This document shows, piece after piece, positions 37,603 through 46,300 of a stretch of 64,000 nucleotides of DNA. Positions within the stretch are counted from its first letter, which is position 1; each line of letters opens with the position of its first letter. Origin of the DNA: Irineochytrium annulatum (Eukaryota > Chytridiomycota > Chytridiomycetes > Chytridiales > Chytridiaceae); the NCBI GenBank assembly GCA_027600665.1, contig JADGJL010000007.1, forward strand, positions 62,001-126,000. The letters are read 5' to 3'. Position numbers and translations under genes: made by a program. The notes under the pieces are model-generated. The model was not told the origin of the DNA. It worked only from the letters and a program-made list of their open reading frames with translations, and ran no database searches.

Positions 37603-38769
37603 CTAGACGGTGCCGCCCCAATATTGCTTTGCAATCTTCTGCCCTTGATCAATCTTCGCCCATTGCTGAGCTTCACTTAATTCGTTACCGCCATCACAGG
37701 ATGCAAAGCCGCATTGATGAGACAGCAGCAGTCGATCCTTATCGATGATTTTGGATGCTTCGTCCAGCAAACGGACAACACGTGTTTCATCATCAAGGGT
37801 ACTCGTTTTGGAGGAAAGCAAACCCAATACAATTTCCGTTTCCGGTCTGTCCTTGAACACTTCCAGAGCTTCGATGGAACCCGCACGATCATCATCCCAC
37901 TCCAGGAAGAAACGGTCATACTTCAATTGCTTCAGGAACAGATTGGCGATTTTCACATACGATCCACCGCCCATGTTACGGGAATCATAATTACCGCGGC
38001 AGTTATGTGTCCACATTTTCAAGCCCAGGCTATGTCCGAAGTCAATCACGGTATTGTTAATATCAATGAATTCAGAAGCGAGACCTTGTACTTCATCTTG
38101 ATTAATATGCTCCCCTGTAAATGGAGAGTTAGGGTTGTCGTCTGCAAACAGTTCCCACAAGCAATCATCGAATTGCAGAATTTTACCGCCCACTGCAGCG
38201 AATTCTTCGACGAATTCCTTATACGCGATTACTAGGCCCTCTTTGAGCTCCTGTTTGTTCTGATAAACGGAATCTGTACCCCCAATGTTATCTGACCAGG
38301 AGAGTTCACCGAAAATATGGGATGGCGATGGTACGCAAAGTTTCGTTTGCTGGTCACCCGCCGTGTCTTGCAGTTGTTGGAACAATTGAATGAAATGATG
38401 ATTTTTTCCGCTTAATTTGTCCGTGATGCGCAGTCCGATATCTTTGCGTGTTTCATACTTCGAAGTTCCGTCCACATCTCTGAAGAAATAGCCGTGATCC
38501 GCGATGTAACGCTTCACACCGCCAAATCCCCATACAAAGTCCAGATGCCACATCGATTTGGAGAATTCGCCATCGGTAACAACGGACAAGTTATGTTCGA
38601 TCTCTTTGGCTACAACTTGTTTGATAGCCTCCGTCTCGCACTTCTCATATCCTTCGTAGTTTTCATAGAACGGATATTGGATATCATCGTTATGTTCAAT
38701 TTGCGTTTTATATTTCAGCAGCTCTTCCGGCCGCAATAAACTTCCTACGATCTGGAACTTGTCAGTCAT
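37603..38769 (-). CDS. Cobalamin-independent methionine synthase-like protein (YxjG/YxjH type)
   Basis: A 388-residue protein with only the catalytic C-terminal half of MetE. TDGEFSKSMWHLDF near 100 and the zinc-site candidates H and C in MWTHNCRGN and C in LSHQCGFAS are as in the YxjG/YxjH group, which is thought to make methionine from homocysteine with a methyl donor other than the polyglutamated folate used by full-length MetE. The ATG at 38769 follows GAGGGGG; a longer frame to 38871 lacks support. Unlike the B. subtilis genes, there is no SAM riboswitch in the 164-base leader; a near-palindrome ATAACTGGTTAT lies near 38842. Confidence 0.85.
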   Translation of the reverse strand: MTDKFQIVGSLLRPEELLKYKTQIEHNDDIQYPFYENYEGYEKCETEAIKQVVAKEIEHNLSVVTDGEFSKSMWHLDFVWGFGGVKRYIADHGYFFRDVDGTSKYETRKDIGLRITDKLSGKNHHFIQLFQQLQDTAGDQQTKLCVPSPSHIFGELSWSDNIGGTDSVYQNKQELKEGLVIAYKEFVEEFAAVGGKILQFDDCLWELFADDNPNSPFTGEHINQDEVQGLASEFIDINNTVIDFGHSLGLKMWTHNCRGNYDSRNMGGGSYVKIANLFLKQLKYDRFFLEWDDDRAGSIEALEVFKDRPETEIVLGLLSSKTSTLDDETRVVRLLDEASKIIDKDRLLLSHQCGFASCDGGNELSEAQQWAKIDQGQKIAKQYWGGTV

Positions 38770-38933
38770 GTAAATTACCCCCTCGTTGTATACCATGATC
38801 ATATCACGCCGAGAGCAGTTAGAAGGGATACTTAAAAACCATAACTGGTTATAGTTAAAAGCTATACCCACTTGTTAGCAGATTTCATTGAATTCGTCAC
38901 AGTGTATCTCTATCCATGACAGTTATTTAAATT

Positions 38934-39503
38934 TCACACCGTACGACGACGCAGTTCATAGAAATATTGCACCGCTGGATGTTTTAATTTGATCTGCTCG
39001 GACATGTTTAGAATTCGTTTTTTGCCAACCCGTCTGTCCATTAAAGCCAGAATATTATACAAAATATCATTGCTCTCCAGATTATCTTCTATAGAAGTAG
39101 ATAAATATGTGGTAGCTGCAACGGTAAAATTTGATTTACTGAGTGCAGCCTGCGCCACCAAAAGCGCTTTGGCATGTACGGAGATTTTTCTGCTCCTTGC
39201 CATGATATGCAATCGATCCTCGGGGATATTGCCTTTGGACTCTTGCCGGATAACTTCAATCTCATCTTCACTTACAGGAATGAGAATGTTAGGATCGTTC
39301 TTAATCTCCTGTTCCGTCTGATACCAACGGATCGGCGTTGAAATATCACTCATATTCAGGATGTTCTTTTGATCTACGGTAATGTAACAATTGCCTGATT
39401 TATCAGGGGCATAGCGATAGCTGGTTGCACGATACTCCACTTTTCCAATTAACGCGGGACTAAGAAAACTCTCTAATTGTTGCTTCAGTTTACTCCAGGA
39501 CAT
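38934..39503 (-). CDS. Uncharacterised protein, SF0329-like
   Basis: A 189-residue soluble protein starting MSWSKLKQQLESFLSPALIG, which I associate with a widespread uncharacterised family labelled SF0329. The N-terminal half is beta-rich (VEYRATSYRY, GNCYITVDQKNILNMSD) and the C-terminal half helical. AGGAGG four bases before the ATG shows it is a real gene. I can suggest no function. It could share a transcript with the MetE-like gene downstream. Confidence 0.6.
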   Translation of the reverse strand: MSWSKLKQQLESFLSPALIGKVEYRATSYRYAPDKSGNCYITVDQKNILNMSDISTPIRWYQTEQEIKNDPNILIPVSEDEIEVIRQESKGNIPEDRLHIMARSRKISVHAKALLVAQAALSKSNFTVAATTYLSTSIEDNLESNDILYNILALMDRRVGKKRILNMSEQIKLKHPAVQYFYELRRRTV

Positions 39504-39802
39504 AGATCCTCCTATTATGAAAAACCTACCGCATGCATTGCGGCGATCATTTTATATACTTTTCAATCCATCAACCCTACGGAAACTCATCTAAAATTAT
39601 AACATAGCCAAACAAAGCAAAGTCCCCTATTCAATCTGAAAACAGATTCAATTCCTCTGTTCGTCGTATCCGCAGATTAAATCCAGTAATTGGTTTAACA
39701 TTCCTCATGTGATAAACTTGCAGAAATTATCTGCTTTCTATCCATCTATCATTGCCTATCATTACGAAAATACGATGTCATTCACAAGGAGAGGGATTTT
39801 AA
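39504..39802. other. Divergent intergenic region
   Basis: About 300 bases between the SF0329-like gene and the ankyrin gene. A small hairpin AATCTG-AAAA-CAGATT (near 39635-39650) and a repeated CTATCATT (near 39747-39765) are visible. I see no gene or clear consensus promoter. Confidence 0.35.
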
Positions 39803-40858
39803 ATGGCTAAGAAGAAAACAACATTACCTGCTCATATGGAAAAGCTCGTTAAAGATAATGATATCGCTGCGGTAAAAGAGGTTTTCGAGCAATGCGAATG
39901 GGATGCCCGTGGGGGCTACAGCAAAGGTACGGCCCTCAGCTTTCGGCATATTTCGGATGAATTGGTTCGCTGGCTGGTAGAGCAAGGGGCAGATATTAAT
40001 GCACGTGACAAATATCAACGCACGCCTTTACATGCCCATGCCTCACACTGGTCAGGAAATGTCCCCCTGTTCCTTGAATTAGGCGCGGATCTGGACGCTG
40101 TGGACTACCAAAATGAAACACCCTTACATGCAGCGGTCAGTGGATATAGAACCACAGTGGTTCAAGCGTTGGTAAACCAAGACGCTGCGATTAACGTAGA
40201 AAATAAACAGGGAAATACGCCATTAGCCAAGGGCTTAGTCAATTGCAGGAATAGTGATATTGTTAATCTAGCGGAGATTGCCGCAATTCTGCTGGATGCC
40301 GGAGCATCGCTCACCCCGGATATGAAAGAATCGGTGAAGCGGATCGGTAAGGATTTTGAATTCGCCCGTGAGAAGTTCAATAAGGACAAGGTCGATGGAG
40401 TTTCAGACGCGCTGATCAAACTGTACCAGCTATTTGATGTCGAGCCGGTCGCGAATCGGATCATGCACGATGGGACCACCCCCATTCAGGTAAAAGCAAC
40501 CACCTGGCCCAAGCAGCACCAAGAGCTGTGGGAATATCTTGTCCCGGCCCAGGGACATGCGCAAACGGTGCAGGGAGAGATGATCCGCATCACAGGGCGT
40601 GTGTCTCATGAAGTATTGGATAATGGCGGAGGTAACTGGGATAGGGAGTATCGCAAGATGCTGGATGCACTGATTCGTCACCTGGGCACTGGTGAACCAC
40701 TCGCCCCGGCACTTCTCCAAGAAGCATCAGACTTGGTCAGCAGGCTTCATGATGGATATGATTTTGATGCGCCTGCCAGATTATCCGAGTTGGCGGTATT
40801 ATGGGTAGTAACCAATCCTCAGCCGATCGCCATGGCCCAATCGGAGTATACGCGTTAA
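39803..40858 (+). CDS. Ankyrin-repeat protein
   Basis: A 351-residue soluble protein. Residues about 25-180 form four or five ankyrin repeats (LVEQGADINARDKYQRTPLH, FLELGADLDAVDYQNETPLH, LVNQDAAINVENKQGNTPLA). The remaining 170 residues are a separate region with no family I recognise, containing a WPKQHQELWEYLVPAQGHAQ stretch. Ankyrin repeats bind other proteins; the partner is unknown. No signal peptide. AAGGAGAGGG precedes the ATG, and a strong terminator follows. Confidence 0.85.
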   Translation: MAKKKTTLPAHMEKLVKDNDIAAVKEVFEQCEWDARGGYSKGTALSFRHISDELVRWLVEQGADINARDKYQRTPLHAHASHWSGNVPLFLELGADLDAVDYQNETPLHAAVSGYRTTVVQALVNQDAAINVENKQGNTPLAKGLVNCRNSDIVNLAEIAAILLDAGASLTPDMKESVKRIGKDFEFAREKFNKDKVDGVSDALIKLYQLFDVEPVANRIMHDGTTPIQVKATTWPKQHQELWEYLVPAQGHAQTVQGEMIRITGRVSHEVLDNGGGNWDREYRKMLDALIRHLGTGEPLAPALLQEASDLVSRLHDGYDFDAPARLSELAVLWVVTNPQPIAMAQSEYTR

Positions 40859-40875
40859 CGCTCCAAGGAGACGAC

Positions 40876-40923
40876 AACAGCTAAAAAAGAAGCGGAGTTG
40901 CTCCCGCTTCTTTTTTAGCTGTT
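40876..40923. terminator. Strong bidirectional terminator
   Basis: AACAGCTAAAAAAGAAGCGGAG pairs with its near-perfect complement ending AGCTGTT around a three-base loop, with A and T runs on both sides. Confidence 0.9.
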
Positions 40924-40956
40924 ATTTTCTTAATAACCGTCAATACATCATAACTA

Positions 40957-41190
40957 CTAATCTTTCCTAACTAAGTGCGAGTAATACTCGACATGGCTTG
41001 AGAGCCTACTATGGATGAAGTTGCTAATATGTCGGGATACCCTCATGATTTCCCACTTTGGAAGTACTCCTAAATAACGTAACTCTTCAATCCCTGTTAG
41101 TTTGTTGACCAGAGTATGACGCTTGCCCACACCAAAACTAACCTTACTTATCGTCCGTTCTTTCTCCGAACTCGGAAACTTAAATCCCAC
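40957..41190 (-). CDS. Possible small protein overlapping the end of the dihydrouridine synthase gene
   Basis: A 77-residue frame starting GTG at 41190, three bases after GGAGG and overlapping the last codons of the upstream synthase gene. It is basic ([26 protein letters not shown]) with no recognisable family. The 234 bases are otherwise unexplained and the coupling geometry is reasonable, but an unused frame of this length is quite possible by chance. Confidence 0.3.
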   Translation of the reverse strand: MGFKFPSSEKERTISKVSFGVGKRHTLVNKLTGIEELRYLGVLPKWEIMRVSRHISNFIHSRLSSHVEYYSHLVRKD

Positions 41191-42172
41191 GTTCCTCCGC
41201 CTCAACTTGATCCTTATTTCCAAATTCATGGAGCAGCGTACGAACTTCACTTGTCGACTTGGCGTTCATTAGGCTGTTTCTGAGTTCACTTGCTCCTCGA
41301 AATCCGCGGACATAGACTTTAAAGAAACGGGCAAGCGCGCTGAACGAACGTGGCTCCTGTCCTGAATATTGATCATGGAGATCCAGATGCAGCCGTAGCA
41401 GATCAAGCAATTCCTCACTGCTGTGTTCTTTCGGCTCCTTTTCAAACGCAAACGGATTCTGGAAAATACCGCGTCCAATCATAATGCCATCCACACCATA
41501 TTGCTCCGCGAGTCTAACGCCTGTCTCACGGTCCGGAATATCCCCGTTAATCGTCAGAAGTGTATTCGGTGCGATCTCATCACGAAGCTGCTTAATCTCC
41601 GGAATCAGTTCCCAGTGAGCGTCTACCTTGCTCATTTCTTCTCTCGTCCGCAAGTGGATGGACAGATTCACGATGTCCTGTTGCAAAATATGAGTTAACC
41701 AGTCGCGCCATTCGTCGACTTCCGTGAATCCGAGACGCGTTTTTACACTGACCGGCAGTCCTCCGGCCTTCGCCGCCTGAATAATCTCCGCCGCAAGAGC
41801 CGGGCGGCAGATCAAGCCGCTTCCTTTTCCATTCTCAGCCACATTCGCTACAGGACAGCCCATATTAATATCGATACCTTTAAAGCCTTCCTTCGCCATA
41901 CCGATACTCATCTCACGAAAGAATTCCGGTTTATCTCCCCAGATGTGAGCCACAATCGGCTGTTCATCTGCTGTAAATGTCAACCGCCCACGCACACTCT
42001 TGTGCCCCTCCGGGTGACAATAACTCTCCGTGTTCGCAAATTCCGTAAAAAATACATCTGGTCGCCCTGCTTCGCTCACCACATGACGAAACACAACATC
42101 CGTCACATCCTCCATCGGTGCCAATATAAAAAATGGTCGTGGCAATTCACGCCAAAAATTGTCTTTCGTCAT
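41180..42172 (-). CDS. tRNA-dihydrouridine synthase
   Basis: A 330-residue FMN-dependent TIM-barrel enzyme that reduces uridines in tRNA. Seen: the [11 protein letters not shown] start at 15-25, the catalytic cysteine C106 in DINMGCP, K and R in SVKTRLGF, and the FMN-phosphate loop [20 protein letters not shown] seven bases before the ATG at 42172 decides against the frame start at 42193. It looks like one of the shorter Firmicutes Dus paralogues; which tRNA position it modifies cannot be told. The small frame at 40957-41190 overlaps its end. Confidence 0.9.
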   Translation of the reverse strand: MTKDNFWRELPRPFFILAPMEDVTDVVFRHVVSEAGRPDVFFTEFANTESYCHPEGHKSVRGRLTFTADEQPIVAHIWGDKPEFFREMSIGMAKEGFKGIDINMGCPVANVAENGKGSGLICRPALAAEIIQAAKAGGLPVSVKTRLGFTEVDEWRDWLTHILQQDIVNLSIHLRTREEMSKVDAHWELIPEIKQLRDEIAPNTLLTINGDIPDRETGVRLAEQYGVDGIMIGRGIFQNPFAFEKEPKEHSSEELLDLLRLHLDLHDQYSGQEPRSFSALARFFKVYVRGFRGASELRNSLMNAKSTSEVRTLLHEFGNKDQVEAEERGI

Positions 42173-42240
42173 ATCCAAAACCTCTCTATGCATACTAGGG
42201 AACTTCTTTATCCCGAAAATGTTAAATCCATCTGTAACCG

Positions 42241-42274
42241 ATTATATCACACCCCCGAGAGAAGCATACTTCTC
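42241..42274 (-). promoter_or_regulatory. Extended -10 promoter of the dihydrouridine synthase gene, with dyad
   Basis: On the minus strand TGATATAAT (TATAAT at 42241-42246 with the extended TG) lies about 70 bases before the start codon; no -35 is evident. A dyad GAGAAG/CTTCTC at 42259-42274 sits where the -35 would be and may bind a regulator. Confidence 0.5.
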
Positions 42275-42461
42275 CCGCCAGCCTGAATAAACAACGTCGA
42301 CTACGTAGGAATGGATATCTAAATCTCTTGAATGTACCATTATAAAACCACTGCTTGGCGCAAGACAACTTCATTATCCACATTTATACTAACTTCTTTT
42401 TCCATCTGTTCATTCCTATGCACTCACTTTATTTAACCCATCAAGGAGTAGCTATATATGT

Positions 42462-42490
42462 TTGACATCATAATACATCATATATATTAT
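42462..42490 (+). promoter_or_regulatory. Sigma-A promoter of the DinB-family gene
   Basis: Perfect -35 TTGACA (42462-42467), 17-base spacer, -10 TATTAT (42485-42490), in a strongly AT-rich stretch about 100 bases before the start codon. Confidence 0.75.
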
Positions 42491-42593
42491 AGATACATGT
42501 AATCTTTAATTAACACCAGACAGTGTCAGACCTTGCTCGAGATTGCAGTTTAACATACAACAGACAGTACAGTTAGAAAGGAGATCATTAAAC

Positions 42594-43061
42594 ATGGATG
42601 TACTAAAAAGTCAGTACGACATGATTAAACGGACAAGGGAATCCCTCTTCCGAATGTGTGAAAACATGTCCCCCACAGCGTATATTAAACCGGTAGAAGC
42701 TTTAGGTGGAGATTCAATTCGTAACCTGCATGTTCATGTTACAGATTGTTATCGCGTATGGTTAGGTGTGCGTGGTCTTGGGCGATCCATGCCCAAAATA
42801 AAACCAGAATCCATCCAAGATGTTCAGCAGATGCGTAAATTATTTGAGGCGACAGACTTACTCGTTAACGAATTCCTGCAGAATTTTAGAAGCAACTGGA
42901 ACCCCGACATTCAATCCAGTTGGATGAGTGAAACCGCCGAATTAAGTGAATTATGGCTTTTTACACATTGCACAACCCATGAATTCCATCATCGGGGACA
43001 AATCGCGAAAATAGCCAGACTACTCGGATACATCCCGCCCAAAATGAATTTAGCAAAATAA
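42594..43061 (+). CDS. DinB-family protein
   Basis: A 155-residue four-helix-bundle protein. The metal triad of the DinB/YfiT fold is visible as a histidine in NLHVHVTDCY near 50 and two in THEFHHRGQI near 128-137. DinB-like proteins include bacillithiol- and mycothiol-dependent transferases, so a thiol-transfer role is plausible but unproven. AAAGGAG before the ATG at 42594 sets the start inside a longer frame from 42543. A strong sigma-A promoter lies upstream. Confidence 0.82.
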   Translation: MDVLKSQYDMIKRTRESLFRMCENMSPTAYIKPVEALGGDSIRNLHVHVTDCYRVWLGVRGLGRSMPKIKPESIQDVQQMRKLFEATDLLVNEFLQNFRSNWNPDIQSSWMSETAELSELWLFTHCTTHEFHHRGQIAKIARLLGYIPPKMNLAK

Positions 43062-43380
43062 AATGAGCCTGGGAATCATCTATTTAACAAAATAGATCAA
43101 CGGTATGCCATTCTGCTTGATTCTTATCAAGTATAGGCTTTTTTTGTTATGCCTTTTTTTCGACACATTAAAGATAATGAATATCTTGCTAGGCTTCATC
43201 CTCTCTCTTTATGAAACGTGTTTTCATACCAGGAAATCAGGAAGATTAGGTATATTATGAATCCAACTGTACACCCTTAATGGGAAAAAAGCGGAATGAG
43301 CACTAATTAGCACTCATTCCGCTTTTCTAGCTTCCCCGGACTGTACCTTACAAATCATCCAAAAGTTTAACGATTACCAC
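43062..43380. other. Convergent intergenic region with several hairpins
   Basis: Between the DinB and SLH genes. ATCTATTT/AAATAGAT (about 43079-43098) and CTTGAT/ATCAAG (about 43116-43131, followed by GGCTTTTTTT) probably end the DinB transcript; the terminator at 43287-43325 ends the SLH transcript. The remaining roughly 140 bases show nothing. Confidence 0.5.
43287..43325 (-). terminator. Terminator after the SLH-domain gene
   Basis: Read leftward, AAAAGCGGAATGAGTGC pairs with GCTCATTCCGCTTTT around TAATTAGT, followed by more T residues. Confidence 0.88.
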
Positions 43381-46300
43381 CTAGATTAGATTCGACTTCT
43401 GTAACAATCTCTGCATGATCGTGGCAATCTCGGCACGTGTAACCTTACCTTTTGGTGCTAATAAAGTTTGGCTGCGCCCCTGCACAAGACCTGACTTCGC
43501 GCTGTCCACTGCACTGCTGCGTGCCCAGGCAGATACAGCAGCTGCATCATTGAATGACTGGAGCGTGGCATCCAAAGGCTCTGCGTTCAGGCTGTCTTTT
43601 AGCCCAGTAATCATCATCGCTTTCGCTAATATGACCATCGCCTGTTCTCTTGTAATGGTTTCGTTAGGATGAAAGGTGCCATCCTCGAAGCCGTTGATCA
43701 GCCCATATGCATGTGCTGTGCGGATAGCACCATTGTACCAATCCTCGGTCTTCACATCCGTAAATGGAGTTTCCCCATTCTCCGGACGAAGTCCCAGACC
43801 ACGAACCATGATTGCGGCGAACTCTGCACGGGTCACAGCTCGATCAGGATTGAAGGTTCCGTTGCCAACGCCCTCCACAATCATACGAGATCCCATATCA
43901 TTTACAGCTTCTTTACCCCAATGATGCATTACATCTGTAAATTGTAATGGATGCCACACTACTGCATATGTGCTATTGGTCAGGCTGTTAATTTGAGCTT
44001 CGTATCGGCCATTGTTTTGACGTACTTTGGTCGGGACATGACGAACTGATCCGTCTGGCTCCACGACAACGCCAGTTGTAATTTTGTTCGGATCTATGCC
44101 TTCTGGCATGGCTATCGTTCTTTCGACATATGCATCGAAGTTTTTTACTTCAACAGACTTGTCACCATAAACGGCATTAACTGTGAAATTAAGCGGCTGA
44201 GCAATCAGAGTTAAATCATTCTGAGCGACTGCGCGCCCTACAATGTCCGATTGAACTGAGGTCGGAGCTGCAATTTCAATCTGTACCTTGATTTCCTGCA
44301 AGTCATTAGACACTCCAACTTGGCTCGCAATCTCCCCAATGCGGATTTGTCCTGCAGGAACAGTGTACGAAGCCTGCTCTGTTTTGAATTCGAGAATAGC
44401 TTGATAATCTTCCATCGTTTTAATCATCTCGCCTGTAAGCTCACCCACAAAAACGTCGTACGTTTGATTAATAGGAATTGTGACAACCGCGTGTTGTCCT
44501 TCCTCTGCCAATCTGTCATTCAGCTTCTGCTGATCTACTACAATCGCCAATGCGGTTTGTTGGTCACGCCGGGATATGATCGCTTGTCCAGCATTTTCCA
44601 CTTTTCCATTAACCAAAATATTGACGCCTGTAGTTGGTGTTGTTGGTGGTGTGACAGGTGTTAACTGTGGGTTTGATGGAGCTTGTGTTACAGGCGGGTT
44701 GGTTGACGGAGCAGAGGCCGCTGCAGGCACAACTGCATTGGACCTAGCCGAATCTGTACTTTTGCCTGCACCGTTAATGGCTTTCACCGTAAACGTATAG
44801 CTTATTCCGTTACTCAATCCCGTTACTGTTATTGGACTAGTACTGCCTGTAATTATCGTATTCCCAGGCGATACAGTCACTTCGTATCCCGTAATTGGAC
44901 TTCCACCATCATGAACTGGCGCTGCAAATCTTACGGTCGCTTGTCCGTTGCCCGATGTCGCTGTCACATCTGTTGGCGATCCCGGAACGCTTGATGGAAT
45001 TACACTTACTTGATTGGAGGCTTCACTAAGCCCTCCCTTATTCTCTGCTTTTACAACAAAGTAATAAGTCTTGCCGTTAACCAACTCAGGAATGGTATAA
45101 GGTGATGATGCCTCGGCTGTGATTTCAACCCTATGATCAGGATCATCATCTGTTGCCATGTAAATTCGGTACTCTACATCGGGTTCCGTTTCCCATTTCA
45201 ACGTGACATGACCATCCCCAGGTTCGGCTGTCAGATTCCGAGGGTTGGCTGGCGCATTAGGCAGATTTACGGCCTGTATTACTTTGAAAGTAACTGGTAC
45301 CATAAGATCTGCTGTCAACGTAACCGTTGCTGTATATGTTCCTGCGGGCAATCCGTCCTTGGCACGGAGAGTGAAATCTGTCTGATCTCCAGCGATCAAT
45401 TCAGCATCCGGCTGCGTAATAACAAAGGCATCCGAATCATGCCCGCTCAGAGAGGCAGATAAATGAACAAGGTTTCCTGTTCCCGTATGCTGAATGGATA
45501 CGCTGTTCGTTTCCTGAGTACCGGATTCATAATCGAGCATGAGCGGTTCCAATGTGCGATCTTCAATTGGAGCAATCGTATACGTTGGAGCTGCTGTCAC
45601 CGTAAGAACCATGCTGCCTTTTTTGCTGATATCTGCTGTTGAGGTCGCGTAAATGGTATATTCCCCTGGCTCGGCATCGGCTTCTACCGTAACATAGCCG
45701 GAATCGCTGACCTTCACCTTGTTGGTTGCATCGCTACTGCTCCACATCACCGTTACATCCGCTCCGCCTACGGTATCAACCGTTGCCGTCAGTTGTCTGC
45801 TCTCTCCCTGCATAAGGCTGTCCGTAATCGGATTAACCGTGACGCTGTTCACGGCCGGTGCATACGTCACCTTAATGGTTGCCGTTGCAACCTTGGTTAG
45901 ATCGTACACGGATGTCGCTGTAATCACATAGTCACCTGGCACGGCATCGGAAGCAACGCTAACATTTCCCATGCTGCTTACGGTTACCTTGTTGCTGGAA
46001 TCGTTGCTCGTCCACATCACGGAAGAATCGGCTCCACCTACCGCAGTTACCGTGGCAGTGAGTTGCTCGGTTCTTCCTTGTGCGACAGAAGCATTTTCCG
46101 GATTGACAGCGATATTGTGAATAGCTGGCGCATACATCACGGTAACGGTTGCCCTTCCCATCTTGCTGCTGTCTTCAATCGATGTAGCTGTTATCGTATA
46201 ATCCCCTGGTACAGCATCCGCTGCAACCGTTACGAAGCCGGTATTACTTACAGAGACTTTGCCGGTTAGATCACTGCTGCTCCATGTTACCTCCGTCGAA

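Larger units (their letters stand above)
42173..42593. other. Divergent intergenic region between Dus and DinB genes
   Basis: This 421-base gap carries both promoters, listed separately. The DinB leader is about 100 bases long with repeated CAGACAGT-type words (near 42520 and 42561). I see no gene or riboswitch fold. Confidence 0.4.

Noticed and set aside
38770..38933. Possible SAM riboswitch before the MetE-like gene.
   Set aside because: Too short, and none of the conserved S-box segments is visible.
42458..42502. A 14-codon frame with AAGGAG upstream, before the DinB gene.
   Set aside because: It coincides with a near-perfect TTGACA-N17-TATTAT promoter, so it would not be transcribed as a leader.
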